This document shows, in pieces, positions 23,310-36,680 of a stretch of 64,000 bases of DNA (position 1 is the stretch's first letter; every line of letters starts with the position of its first letter). Below the pieces are notes generated by a model. It worked only from the letters and a program-made list of their open reading frames with translations, made no database searches and was not told the DNA's origin. A program made the position numbers and the translations under genes. Source of the DNA: Alitta virens (taxonomy: Eukaryota > Annelida > Polychaeta > Phyllodocida > Nereididae); NCBI GenBank assembly GCA_932294295.1, contig OW028573.1:69727829-69791828 (forward strand), given 5' to 3'.

Positions 23310-23620
23310 CCTGCCAAATGACCAATTAACGCCCTGACTGACATTACATTTTGCCTGATTAACTGACTATTGACTTCAATTGATCTTGAAAACATAGAGG
23401 CTTTCGTTGTGATTGTCTTGATTGATTTCTTGCTCCTAAAATGTCTTAAAAAGACAAAAATTTCTCGTCTGGAATTTGGCTTTTCACTCTTTGCCTTTTA
23501 ATGATCGATGGGATTGAACTGAAGCATTTTATCAATTCTCTCCTTTGTTTTGACATTGTAACAGCTGTTGAAGAAAATCAATTTGAAACAAATGGCAATT
23601 ATTTTTATTACTGCACTAAA
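23310..23620. promoter_or_regulatory. Candidate homeodomain/SOX-motif-rich conserved non-coding element
   Basis: Dense AT-core motifs in otherwise complex sequence: CCAATTAAC (23322 onward), GATTAACTGA, CAATTGATC, TGATTGAT at 23419-23426, a SOX-like ACATTGT at 23553-23559 and an E-box CAGCTG near 23572. Motif grouping is seen directly; function is inference. Confidence 0.28.
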
Positions 23621-25377
23621 ACTTCGAGCTTTAAACTCCCGACAAGGCTAAAAGCAATTCACGAGAAAGCCTAACATCCAATTCTCCTCAATGGGTAGTG
23701 GCTGTGACACATGTTTATCTAATCTGACTAAATCATTTGCACCAAGGAAATCCCACATGGATGAATTACAGTTTAATTGACTCTATTAAATTGTGCTTGG
23801 CCTGAACCTCTTTACTGTACACACGGATGTTCATAAGCCTTTTGCTGGATAATAGGAAAAACCCTTCAGTTTAAACTGACACAAGGTATCAGCCTCATGG
23901 GAGCACCATCAAAAACACACCTTAAAAGATACACATAAAAGATCATTGTAATATTATACAACACTGATAGATGTCTTGACATGATCCACTCATTGCTTTT
24001 CATACCATGTAAAATTCACCACCTATGGATTAACAGTTATGGATTTACAGCCTGCATGATTAAAACATAATTTTTGTAAAAGAAGCTAAAAAGTAAAAAC
24101 ACAAAATAGAACGAAACAACAAAGGTAAATGTGGTAACAAAAACAAAACCGCACCAAAAACGAGCTCAGTGTAATGATCAACAAAATTTGTGACAAACAT
24201 AATTGGTAGCTAATGTGCCCTCCTCTGCCTTCAGCACACATTAGACAACTGCCTCATGGACGTGAATTATCACCTTCTTATTGCCTCGGAAGGATGGCAT
24301 TTGAGCAGCGGAGCAAATGTCAGAACCTGCAGAGTGATTTGAAGACTTCCCCAAACCCTCTGTAGATATCAACAGGTTCTCAATTGGGCAGTTGGGTTGG
24401 GCGGTCAAACCGATGCTACTTCACAACTTCGTTGATATATAGCCTTTCTAGGTCCAGATTATAAGATATAGGGCTTCAGGTAGAATCTACTAAGCTACGT
24501 ATGGTTTTAAAGTCAGGCGAATCTGAATAATGTACAGTTAGTTTCATTAAAAACAGCCCGTCATATTGAACCTAGAAAAACTAGACACCTTTTGCTATAC
24601 GGTGCCACCTGCCACTAAATGGAGCTGTCTGGCTATAGCTGGCTACTCAAAGCTGGATCTAAAAGTACACGCAGCACCATTTGGTGCATAAGTTGCCAGT
24701 TATGCATATTTGTCATTTTTTGTTGAAAAGATTCATGTCGACTGCACATACATATTTATGATATATTAGAATTTCTTACACTTACCAAGGTTTATATTAT
24801 TTCAGTGGTGGTGGATGTAAGCCTGTTGGTTAGAAGTAGACAGAAGCGGCTGGCTTTAGCCAGTTATAGCCACAGCCAGGAATAGCTGTCTAGAGTCGAC
24901 CGTATTTTTCTAAACTTACTGTACTATTCCTACTCATGAAGTCCGTATTTCATAAAATAATGATGTGGAACACATCCTAATCTCACTTATAAGACCAGAC
25001 ATTCGTGTATACTTAGCAGTAAGTGTAGAACCAATCAGTTTTAATGTATACCTCAATCTCAATTTGTGCCAGGGTGGTCGTGATAATGTTCCACTGTATT
25101 TTTATGATTCACCAGTTTAATCTCGAAAATAGAACAGACACCCAAGATGAACTTTTTTAAGCAGCCGTGATATCTCCATGCGAACACACTAAGCCCAGCC
25201 AGTGGTAAGCCATTCGTCTCGTGGGAAGGAGGCTGCTCCAGTTCGGCTGCATGATTGTCCGTTTGCAGCATCCTCATTATTTTGACTTGTGCATCTGCAA
25301 CTGATGGGCCGTTAATTACCTTCTCATTTGTATTCCTCTTTTGAAGTATGAGTTGCGTGCTGCATCTGCTAACCACG

Positions 25378-25456
25378 GCCAACCTGAGCTTGCCAACCCG
25401 AGCTTGCCATCCCGAGCTTGCCATTCTGAGCTATCCTGAGCTTTCCTGAGCTATCG
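25378..25456. repeat. Short imperfect minisatellite
   Basis: Three copies of a GAGCTTGCCA unit spaced about 15 bp apart, running into three copies of a shorter CTGAGCTATC-like unit. Confidence 0.85.
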
Positions 25457-26899
25457 AGATACAAGGAAGGATGAGTGAGCTCATTGTTCATTAGTCCCTG
25501 GCTTTCATGGTCTGCCACACGAAAGCCCCTGCAAATTATACTTCCATATCTTTCGTATCAAGTTCTGGTGCAATCACAAGGCTGCATGGATTATATCAGG
25601 TCTTGGCTGTTACACTTTCATATTCATTTCTCATGTAATCAAACAAGCTGTATGGGCATAGCTGATGTATCAAGTGTAAGCTAGAAAATACGATGTTTTG
25701 AATTATCTTCAATTGCATGAACGCAAGCTTACTGACATTTCGGTTCCACCTAATCGTAATTTGTATCGGGCTACACACAGTAACTGTATCTTAGATCTTA
25801 CAACGTGTGATAAACTACCATACGATGTGTGATAAACTGCGAACGAAAAAGATAATATATAGTTGTTGTAAAACCATATAATATATTATCCAGCTGTAGT
25901 TTATTCTGAAACATTGCCATGTCATTAAGAAAAGACAATGCACCAGCCAAACTGCAGCTAATGAGCTTGAATATGCATGGCCAGGACTCAGAAAACAGCG
26001 GTGATGACCTTTGTGTACATTGTATACGTGTGCGAACTACATGGTCTACATCTCTGATGTAGGCACTGATGAATCGGTATGTATGCGTGCGTGCAATACC
26101 ATAACTTTTTATGCATCAAAGTTCATAAAGACACAGAAACTTCTGCAGTAAGTTCAGACTGTTGATGTAGTCTTCAAAGTATTCCAGCAGGCAAAGGAAA
26201 TGCTGAATGTTCATATACTGCATGAAATGTGATGCCTATCTTGGTGCAAATTTTTTTCAATCTAGTTCTCCTACTATACTGTTATGGCAATGCTAATGGG
26301 ATTGCCAGTATTCCAACAACTGATGGCCCCTTCCCATGCCATTAGGATCCTGCTACTGAAATGTTCCTGGCAGGTCCCACGCAATTTCTGTATTATGTTC
26401 CACTGCATCAGGTGTACTGTGGCAGATACTTAGGCAGCTAGTAATGCGATAGAGGGATGCTGTCCATGACAATAAAGCAAAGTAGAGACAATGACAAATT
26501 GTACAATACTATGAGTAAGCTAGTTTGTCTCCGAGGTCATTGTAAATTAACATTGCATGAAGGAGTTTATGTATTACAGCCGAATGCAACGAAGTGCACC
26601 AAATCTAGTTCAACGTTGTCTTGTGACATCATCTTGCTGAAGTGAGTTGTAAAGTCAATTTAAGGACAAGATGGTAAAATACATTTGCAAACAGAATTAA
26701 CAGGCAAAATGATTGTCTGTAATTGGCTTTAAACAAAGAGCAACCTTAGTGACGTTGGAATCACACGTGCAAAGTGAACTTCATAGACTACACTTCGTTG
26801 CATTCGGCTATAAAAGACTTCTTATACTTGCCTGAAGCAGCAAATGGTTCTCACTAAGGATAAGACTAAAATAGTAACAAGCATTTATTATATAAGAAG

Positions 26900-27260
26900 T
26901 TTTTCCCCACAAGTAAGGATTATGGACCTATCGATCAATCATGGGAGTCATTATGCCAAGAAATACATACACATATAGCTATTTTTGCCTTGCCTGCCTC
27001 AATTCTGACTCATGAATATTCCTCATAATCACCATTTCTTGTACTCCTCCCATTAAATGGCAGAGGCTGGCTGGTGCAATTTGAGCATGTATAATTGATA
27101 CATGAATACACTAATGGGTTTTGTCATATTGCTGCTGTGGGAAAGAAACCCTCAACAATTGATTCTCATGCTGGGAATTCACATGAGTGATGAGAGGAAG
27201 CTCTACTTTCCAAAAATCGAGTTTGCTTTGATCATTATCGTAATTCTCAATAACGCATGA
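26900..27260. promoter_or_regulatory. Candidate regulatory block with PBX-type and ZNF143-like motifs
   Basis: Includes ATCAATCA at 26934-26941 (PBX-type, reverse) and CATGCTGGGAATTC at about 27167-27180, followed by ACATGAG. The GGGAATT-type core in reverse reads AATTCCCAGCATG, the conserved half of the ZNF143/THAP11 motif. Its 5' ACTAC half is not present. Confidence 0.25.
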
Positions 27261-28879
27261 AGACATCTTGGCGAAACTCGAGCGACATTTGGCTGCTGGA
27301 AATTGCTGGAAAAGTGCAGTTAATTCCGACGTAACAAGATGGATGGCTCCATCAGCCAGACACTAATCCATCTTAAAGAGCGGATTTGGGCAGGAATAGG
27401 TATTGTGCTGCTTCTAACTCAGACCAAAGACAAACATATGTTCTGTAGGCCTGCCATGGGGAAGGAAAAATGCCTGCCATCAGGCGGTTTGCTCTGAAAT
27501 GTAAATTGTCTGGGGCTGAAAGGCAGCTGCTGATGTATTAACATGCAGGATAAACACTAGGCAACCGATGAATATGTGTCAACGGGAACAGGCAGCTCGC
27601 ATTTCAGCTGCTGGAGCAGTTAGGTCGGCGGAGAGATATCTTTTGAATGCCGAACTAATTCATCAAGACGACCAAGTGCGTTTTCATGTGTCCGTCCGCG
27701 CCCTGGATGCCTGCTCAATTAGGACCAAGGCATGTTGTTTAGTGAATCCATCCTTCCTGCAAATGGCCCTGTTTGGCATACGGCCGATGGCTGCCTCCCA
27801 TGCAAAGTGGGTCTACTGCCTTTAAATGTTCATGGGCAGCAAGTTCTGCTATAACTCTTATTTCAATTGCTGCTGGGCTTATATGCGGCACTTCCCGCAC
27901 ACCATTCTGCAGATGTTGTTTGTTCTTTACATTGCGTGGCATCAGTTGTGAGAGAAGCAAAACACATCTAGATGTTGTGATAAAGTGACCATTTGTGGGC
28001 TGGCTGAGCTGCCTGAATGCAGTTAATGTCAGAATTGACTTGCCAGGCACGAGCAAGGGAGGGAGAGGGGACTAGAGGGGATTAGGTGGTGCTGTAGATG
28101 TCAGCTAGAGGGTCACACAGGACATCCTTGTCACAACCCATCACAGCCTCCTGCCTGTTCCGTCACTAATGACTCACTCAATAACAGTCTTGTGTTTATA
28201 GTGCTATAGCACCTGCTGTTGACATTGTCTATGACCTGAGACGATCATTGCGCGTGTGTTAGGCCAAGAGATGGTGGGTAGGTCCAGGAAGACCCAGGAG
28301 GGCGTCTTGGCGCTTATGGGCGATTTGGTTGGCCAGGAGGATGTGTAAGTTGGGGTCATTAAGGCCATGGCTTGATGGTTGTCGTGATGGGAGGTGTTAG
28401 CATCTCCCTGGCGACCCGCTGACCTTCCAGCCTTTTGCCTAATGACGACGGATACAGGAGTTGGGCCTTCCAGGGCGTCACTAATGAACCTGCCTCCCCA
28501 AACCTTAATAAGAAGTGATGACCCGCGGAGATGGACGATGCTTTGGCTGCTTGCCTCCCTCTCCATCCCATTTGCCCGTCTCCATTATGTCCGATTCGTG
28601 TCTCACGTCTTGCAGTCGCCTGCGAGTGGAGAATTGCTCGTGAACGGATGAATTGCCCCTTGCTTTGCAGGAAAGCCAAATTAGCACAATGTATGTCACT
28701 CCCACACAGCCCTTAGACGGCAGACGCGAGCAAAAGATCTTGTTATATCGCTGTGAGGAGAAAAACATCTTCAGTTCGAGTGCAGTGTGAGACTTCCTAC
28801 CCGAGGATGGGGGAGGGAATTGCCAAGAATCGCCTAATACGACATTTGCTTTAGCATATGTAATGGAGAATGTGTACAT

Positions 28880-29130
28880 ATGAAATATTTCCCCTCATTT
28901 TAGTTACTGCATGCTGGGAATTCCATTTGCACATGAGATATGAGAGCGCAGCAGCCAAATTGATATGATGAATGTTGGTGATGGCGGCTTCCAAGGTTGG
29001 CGCCAAAAGGCAGCGTTATGGAAAAGCAGGCACTCAGCTGCGGTGCTGATGTTTATGATAGGAGGACATCACGTTGGAACATTATGAATATTTGAAGTTA
29101 TCGCGGTGAACGTGACAGTTGGGGTTGAAA
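28880..29130. promoter_or_regulatory. Candidate regulatory block with second ZNF143-like module
   Basis: GCATGCTGGGAATTCC at about 28909-28924 is followed by ATTTGC and ACATGAGATATGAGA, the same order as the module at 27167. The block also holds GCCAAATTGATATGATGAAT. No protein-coding reading was recognised. Confidence 0.25.
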
Positions 29131-30175
29131 AATGGCGTCGCCTAAAAGAGCTTATCGTTTGAGTCTGTCGCCCAGCAGGTCAGCCTGGAAGGCTCTTGTC
29201 TGCCTCTGAGTTAACGTTCTAAAAAGATGCACGACGCTCAGGTCACGTGGCCTCATATCTGCGCATGCTCAGTGCCCCCCAAACCGGTGTAAGTGCTCGA
29301 TCTTGTTAAGCAAGCTGCGAAAATAGCACCTAGTATAATACCCCTGACCGCTGTGTTAATGCAAACAGCCCTGGGTATATAAACCATTGTGATCATGTTT
29401 TACGACATGCAAGCCTCCATAATGATGTAAATGTAAACAGCAGCAGGCCGCACGCAGGTCCTGGCAATCTTTATTAAGCCGGCAATATTCCGAGAGCCAC
29501 GGGGCTTTGTAAGCAATCATGTTGCGCAAATGGACAAGTTCTGCAGAAGTTTGTGCAAAGCATTTGCATAGCAGTTTCAGAGCAGAGCAAAGCAGAGCGC
29601 AAGTACAGCCAACAGGAAAGACACGTGGGAGGAACGGAAGTGTCACAATGCTGCATTGTAGGACGGCTGCTGTGATTCAGTCTCGCGAGACTCTACGAGA
29701 CTAGAGCATCCGGCCAAATACCATTTAGATAGAGGAGAAAGGGTCAGTGGTCGGTCTGCACACAGAGGGGAGCCTCTCTTTGTACAGTTGCGGATGAAGT
29801 ATGTTGCATGGTTCATCCACAGAGCAATGGCTTGGGTGAGTGAAAGGGTCAGTCTGGTCTATAGACCATTATAACTGCTCGCCTGATGTAGACTCCCACG
29901 TCCTTCCTACATATTGCGTGGTCTTTCATCATTTGCTTCAATAAAACTAATTCTCTATGTGCAATAAATCAGCTGTAAGCTGGGAGCAGGCGCCTTGTTT
30001 GAACAGGGACACAAAAGACTGCAACGGACGCAGTAAATTAGAGCCGTAGTGTGATAAACCATGGCTGTCAGGACATTCATCCTCTGTTATTACATGCAGA
30101 GGAGAAGGCACCACAGCGGGGAAGCTGGTGGAGGACGGATTGTCCAGTGTCCTGCAAGGTTCATGTGTCTCCCTA

Positions 30176-30203
30176 ATCGTTGTATCGTTGTATCGTTGTA
30201 TGT
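30176..30203. repeat. 9-bp tandem repeat, three copies
   Basis: ATCGTTGTATCGTTGTATCG and one more unit: three consecutive TCGTTGTA-type copies. Confidence 0.9.
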
Positions 30204-30388
30204 GGTGAATAATTGGCGGTCTGCAGAGCGTGTAGGATGAGGAGACTGAGGTTACAAGTGATGGATGGGGGGATGGGTGGTCAGGGATGATCGCTCGCTG
30301 CTCCCTCCGCATCCCCATCAAATAGATACTCGTTCAGGGGGAAATTAAGCAAGCCCCTCTGTCTCTTATCTCCTCTCTAATCAAAGAC

Positions 30389-30463
30389 GGGCGAACCAAG
30401 GTCCTTGGCCTCCATGGAGTCCTTCCATGGTAGTCCGCTTTCGCCACCACTGAGCTAGGCCCC
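30389..30463 (-). other. tRNA-like relic
   Basis: The minus strand starts GGGGCCTAGCTCAGTGGTGG, an excellent pol III A-box (TAGCTCAGTGG). It ends with GGTTCGCCC, a partial B-box, 75 bp in all. The middle contains a hairpin with arms CCATGGA and TCCATGG (30412-30430). The acceptor arm does not pair, so this is not an intact tRNA; a pseudogene or SINE head fits better. Confidence 0.35.
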
Positions 30464-32913
30464 ATGAGATCAGCCGAGGTCCTTCCAAAGTCCTGATGCC
30501 CCTGTGGTGGCTTCAGCGGCTGGCTTCACCGGCTTAATGATAAAGCCAGAGACAAACGCTGTGATTCAGTCGGTGTCAGACTGATGGCCGCCTGCAATTC
30601 ATATGAAGGGCCGAGGTCAGCGCCCAAGACTGACCAGTGCGCCCCCTTGCCTTCTTACATGCCATCAATCTCTCCAGCGATTCAGGTCCGCAAAGGATCC
30701 GCCATATAACTGCCAACTGCTGCAATGAAAGGGCGTTTGCCGACCCCCAGAATGGCCCTAGTTGTAGGTTACCCAAAGGTTAATAGCAGAATGACCAAGA
30801 CTGCCGCCCTTTGTCCTGTGAGCATACTGCCCAGATTCATAATATTAAACTCAGGGGCACTCTATTGTTTGGTACTCTCGTTTGCCTGCTGGTAAAATTT
30901 GATAAATTTTCTCTTGGGCCACATTCTATATGCATAAACACACATCATCCAGGAGCACTCGTGATCACTGTCTCCGGTCCATGGCTGCTGCATTTAGCTC
31001 CCGACTAATTGCTGAAGTAATTTACGGCCGTCTGGTTATAGATAACAAATTGTCAGCCAGGGAAGCTGAAAACTTCTGGCAAGGGATGAAAGCCTGCAAG
31101 ACAAACTCCATGATGTGTATACAAACTCATTTCGTGACAGGTTCTTCTTTGAAGTTTGCAGTTGTGTGGCTATGCACTAATTAACCCGGGCCGTGCGCGT
31201 GATTTCATTGATTGGGTCAACCCATTGCTGGCTACCTGCAGTGACCGAATAGCCAGTGGTCACTTGGCGCCCTGCCATCTCTGACCTTGTGGCCTCAGAC
31301 TTGAGGTCATATTAATATTTCAGGCATGGCGTTGTGGAATAATGACAGCTTCGCGTTGCTTGATGACGCCCGAGGACACGCCAACCTCAGGTAATGCATT
31401 AGGTGCGCCCCAAACATGCGCTCTGTCAGCCTCGGTGCTAAGTAAGTCACAAGCTAAAATGGCCGTCTATGAAAGGCCTTCTGTTTGCAGTCAAAATGAT
31501 GCGTGATGCAGTCATAAGTTTATAAATGTGCGAAAGTGTTGGAAAACAACACAGACGAGGGTTCTCAAATGCTAATTTCCTACATCAGTGAATGAACTCC
31601 TCCTCCTCCTCCTCTATTAATTCATTCCAACCACTCAATCCGGAGAACTTCATTTGTTAAGAAGAAGAATTATATAATATGTATTATTTATTCATACACC
31701 TCAGGTACAGAATAATGTCCTTCTTTTCATGGACTTTTGCGAATGAATTATGACCAGTGCATGACAGACATTAGGTAAATACAAAGCAGGATGAGGTCAC
31801 CTGCATGTGGTTTCAACCACCGAAAAAAGCACTTCCCCTTTAAGCAAATATTTAAATGTATAATAAATATGATAACATAACTTCCCCACGCATACTTTAT
31901 GAACTAATGATGTCATTTGTAGCGACACACTATAATGCACTTGCTGGCATTGCACTTGCACTTCAGTGCACTGTGGCATGATGCCAGAGGTTTTTATTAC
32001 GATCAGCAATGGACCAAGAGCTGTGGCCAGACGCTGTGAGTTCACATGCAAGAGCGTTGGTGGAGGTTCTGTGGGGACTGAAAATGAACTGCACGCATGC
32101 TTGGAATTAAGAGGGCAGTGGGTTTGGATTTTATGTCCTTCCAAGGACCTGACCATTCAATGTATAGTCTTGCGAAGGTCCATAGAAACATGTTATTTGT
32201 CCTCAGATTAGGCTATAAGTTTCTCTTCGGGACTGGTCTACACAATTTTGTTAGAGACATGCATATTATTGTACTCAGAAGAAGCAAAAAAGTTTCTTAT
32301 ATGTCCTTTATTAGAACTCGCAACACGTGCGAAACAGTAAGAGCATTAACCTTCCACTTCGGATGCATCTGCTGGGGTCACAATGATGTAATACTAACAG
32401 AGATGCAGACGCGTGCAGACAGCAGTCTCCGTTGCCAGACGACGTTCTGATAATGTGGTAAAAGTCGGGATTTGCCCGTTTCCTGGGCATGGCAGCAGGG
32501 TTATTCAGTGTTATTAGATTACCAATATCAGTCTGACAAGGCAGTTGCACGCGATGAACCCAGGGCCAGGGCAGACGTCAAAACCACATGCATGGCGGCC
32601 AAGGCCTGGTCTACTTGGCACGGCCATTTCCTGGCAAGTACTGCGCATGCGCGAGGCACAGTAGCGGTGCAGACGAGATGTCTACGGAGACTAATGACGT
32701 GCCAAGTTGCTTGAAAGACAACAGATGGGCCTTGGGCTCGGACATTGGCTGATGGTCAAGTTGCATGACAAGTCCCCCATCGAGGTCTTCTGCTGCCGCT
32801 GATGTCTCCCAAACCACGTGACCTTCCAGCTGACCTTCCAGGGAGATCCTCTCCACACGATATCTCCTTTTCACTTTTTTTTTATTATCTTTTTCAATTT
32901 CTTATATAAGGTT

Positions 32914-33366
32914 CTACAACATGGTATTTTCATTTAGAGGCACCACATATCTTTTCATTAGCATTTCAAGCGCCATGGTGCACCCGCTACACATATATTT
33001 TGGCACACCACATACAAAACGCTGCCTCCTCAATATAAATGTTTGTGTTGCATTAATGTCACGCATATATGCTAAAGTTCTTTTTAGCCTTTGCTTTCTC
33101 AGTTCTTTAGGGATTGATATCAAAGCTTTGCCATATTGATAATGTTTGCCTGATGCTGTCTGATCCACAGAAATCGCAAGCAGTAAAAATTCGCCTGCGA
33201 GATGTGACGTCATATCCGATCGACCACAAATTGTGAACAACTCGTTTGAAGGGACAATATCAGCCCATTCAGGACATATGAGGGCAAAAAAAAAAATCAC
33301 TGAATAATGCTTGTTTGTGTTATTGAGGCTTCTTACGGTAGTTCTTGGGGCATTAATATAACTCAT
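32914..33366 (-). CDS. Unrecognised 150-aa open reading frame
   Basis: One of the two 150-aa minus-strand frames in the window, in the gene-free region. It is rich in Cys, Met and Lys/Arg towards its C-terminal half and has no signal peptide or domain I recognise. Pieces such as the palindromic TGACGTCA near 33205 and the low-complexity A-run at 33286-33297 suggest part of a dispersed repeat or chance. No splice partner or poly(A) signal supports it. Listed so that it can be tested, not as a likely gene. Confidence 0.12.
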   Translation of the reverse strand: MSYINAPRTTVRSLNNTNKHYSVIFFFALICPEWADIVPSNELFTICGRSDMTSHLAGEFLLLAISVDQTASGKHYQYGKALISIPKELRKQRLKRTLAYMRDINATQTFILRRQRFVCGVPKYMCSGCTMALEMLMKRYVVPLNENTML

Positions 33367-34839
33367 TTGGAAATATCACATCTGGGGGCCCAAGCTTTGT
33401 CTTGGGAGCTAGAGGACATGTGTCCTCAGTCATCATTTCCGCTCAGTCTTGAAGGATGGTCTTTTTGATGTCTTTCTTCATTCTTTGTATGTTCTTTCTA
33501 CCCTTATTACCTGTGCAGTGTTTCATCATACCTGAAAGCCCCAGTGAGACATATATGGTCGGTAAATTATTCACATGAATTAGTAGTCAGAATTACATAA
33601 TGATAATAATTGCATGGGCAATACAATAAACTATACGGAAATGCATTTTTTGTTAGTGACCATATTAAATGGTAATTTATTGAACAGAAGAAGAGTTTAA
33701 GTGCATGTTTAAGTAGACAAACTGCATTTCTCCATAATATTATGCAACATATTGAATTTTTTGTTTTCTTGTACCTTTATACAAAGCACATCGGCTAGAT
33801 TCCGTACCGAGGCAATCTTATTAACCAACCCATAGTTTGAATGCCCACGTGGACCCAATCTCATCATCGCATCATTACATCTGCCTCTATCATCCAACAC
33901 AGCCAACATGAAAATGCTTTCGAACTGTTGTTTTATTCAGTAGTTCTTTGTCAATAAAAAAGAGCCCTTTGAATGGTAATTCATTGCAAGAACTCGAGTT
34001 CTTTTTCTATGTCATATCAGCTAGACTACTTCTTATTCTTTCATGTACAAATCTTTTTAAAAAGGCTATCCGATATCATCTTGCATATGTTATGAAATAC
34101 CGTGGATATTTTTCTTTTCAGCGTAAAATCAACAAAATGAGCTGGTGAAATTTTATATGTACAATGAGTGTATATTTTGCTTTATTGTATGAAAATTCCC
34201 AGTCCATTTGAAAACAACAATGAACGTACATGTACGGTTTCAGAATACATGAACATGTATTTACATTTGACAGGTGAAAAAAAAGAGAAATATCAATGCA
34301 AAGAATAAAATGGCGAATCACGAATTTAATTTAAATGTTTTGTAGTCTTGTCATAATGACATACGTGTTTGGCTCTTCCAAATTTCCTCCAGAAATATTT
34401 TTACCTCAAAACTGACAGTCTGCATTATGTGATGAAATTCGTCTCATATTACTTTTGTTTCACTTGCATGTCTTTATATTGCAGACATTGTTAAAATTTC
34501 ATAACACTGAATAAGAAAAATAAGTCAGGTTTGATATAAATCCCTCTGATATCTATTAAGATATCTGTGATCGGACCTAAAGGAATTAATACATGGTGCT
34601 TCTTCTACTCAAATATGCTTTAATACTGTTTGCGTTTTTTGTATTTTAATGAATAATATAGTTTAATTTGTATTAGTAGTAGGCAGAGTTCGTATACAGG
34701 ACCAATTTGTCTTGTCTAATTAATAAGACTGATTTTGCAAAAATTGTGTTCATGTTTAAACTAATTTTGATAAATAAATTAATAAATTTTTTATATATAT
34801 ATATTTTTTTAATTTCAAATATATTTTAAAAGGGTAGCT

Positions 34840-35350
34840 AGATCAGCCGAAGCTGTTTTACACCCGGGCCCTTTACAGCAGTAAAAAACAATAAAATAAT
34901 AAATCCATAGATATCGATAACAATTAAAAACCATTAACAATAAATACACAAACAATAAAATACACAAACAATAAAATATAAGTTATAGCACCAACACTAT
35001 CATTCACTCATGGGCTGCATTCTTGATATAATTTTTTAGCTGTACTTTAAAGCTATTTAACGTATAACATTCTTTTAAGTTACTTGGTAAATTATTCCAG
35101 GTTCTGGCTTCTCTATAGAAAACATTTTCTTGTGAAATTCACTTTCAGGAATTGGCAAGTATAAATTCATATCATGTTGTCTTGTTCTTTTATCTTTAAT
35201 TTCAATATCTAAAACTATATTATTTGTTAAATATTGAGGAGCCAGTCCATGAATACATTTTAATATAAGTAAGGTTTGGAATACATGATACCTAATGAGC
35301 CCAAAATTAATATGGAAGCATTCTTGGAAGTGTATAATAAACTGCATAAT
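34840..35350 (-). mobile_element. Non-LTR retrotransposon (LINE) 3' remnant
   Basis: Minus-strand translation near 35070-35290 reads LLILKCIHGLAPQYLTNNIV and then TRQHDMNLYLPIPESEFHKK. These are the conserved closing segments of CR1/Jockey-like reverse transcriptase ORFs (Y-K-x-LHGLAP-x-YL ... TR ... N-L ... P). Downstream lies an A-rich, AATAAA-bearing 3' tail with three copies of an ACACAAACAATAAAAT-type unit (about 34937-34978). Frames are broken beyond this fragment; it is 5' truncated and dead. Confidence 0.6.
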
Positions 35351-36680
35351 TCATGACGCAGCCACCTTTCATGTAAACAAGAATATGAAAGTGACTGACC
35401 CCAAGGTGATAATGATCTGCTGTATTCGACATGGCGCTTGGAATGAGTGATAGTTGAAGGCTTTCAGCGACTGTCATGGACATGTACTCATTATGGGCTC
35501 TGTGTAACATGTTATTGGAAGAGCCCACTTGTGCAGCCAAGACCCACATGTGACATCTGATGGCGTAAGAAAGAATGAATGCAGCCTAAGTCATCAACAC
35601 TTCTGTGCAAATCTTCGCTTGAGCCCGTGTCAACAGATGCCAGGAGCAGAGAGGAGAAGACAGATCCCTGTTGATTCAGATTTTCCGTTTCCCAACGAGC
35701 TTTTTGAGCAGACACCCGAGGACAGACATATGAGGAGATTGAAGTAAGATGCGAGTTCTTCAAAGACACGAAATGACATCAACAAGACATCAACATGTCA
35801 TTTCTCTGAAATCACATCAAAGACGAGCCTTTAATTGCTTGCAACATTCCTGCAAAAGCCCAGTACAACATGGCGGAGGACTGCAAAGAAGACTTTAAAT
35901 ATCATAAAGCGCCTAATTCATTTTCCTTTGCCTAGCAGGACCTGCTCCACAAAGACCCCTGTGTTGCCATTCTTTATGGTGTTTATGTTGCTTTGGGAAA
36001 CCTTCCACTTTCCATTTTCTCTGCAAAAATGTCTGGGCGGGCATCATGAAGCCTTTTCTTTCACAAAAAAGGGAGCCATGGCTTTCACAGCCGCCAACAG
36101 CCATGGCCTGCTAGAGTTACAAGAAAGGATGGGTGCTACTCTCCCCTAGACTTCGCTAACCATGAGCCAGCATAAATCGCCCCTTTTTCACCCCTTCGAT
36201 GGACATGTAATCTGCCTTCTTGCAATCTTCAGAAAAAAAGTCCTTTTCATATATGCAGCATGAGAAAAAGCAAGCATCAGAGAAAAAAATGTGGACAGAA
36301 AATGTCGAAGTTATAGCAATAACTGATACCTACAGTAGACACTAGACAACCATAGGTCATGGCTGCCAGAAGCTTAGATCGGGATTTCTTAAGTTCTATA
36401 TCATGTTTGATCCAACACAAACTGCAAAAGTGTGTATGGGAGCACTATTTGTCATTCAAAATTTATTATTAAATTAACATACTTTCAGGATGTATTTGAA
36501 TTAACTCAGTTGTGCATGATGGAATATTGACATTAAAAACAATGGGCTACTTACTAGATTGATTTTTGATCATAAAGTGACAAATTAAGATTTTGATTAA
36601 AGCAACAAAGACATTGGTTGACATTGAATTAAACCATCAAAAATGGCAAGTTCAACCAAATGTAGTTGTTCGGTGGTCAC
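35350..36680. other. Gene-free DNA between the two LINE remnants
   Basis: Complex non-coding sequence. An open frame of 104 aa at 35835-36149 has no family features. No further element boundary is visible. Confidence 0.5.

Larger units (their letters stand above)
22335..34780. other. Gene-free intergenic DNA, second block
   Basis: About 12 kb without a recognisable gene. Holds several complex, motif-bearing blocks (for example 23310-23620, 26900-27260 and 28880-29130), a 14-bp palindrome at 23866-23879, a minisatellite at 25378-25456, and a tRNA-like relic at 30389-30463. The 100-150 aa frames here have no recognisable domains. Confidence 0.6.
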
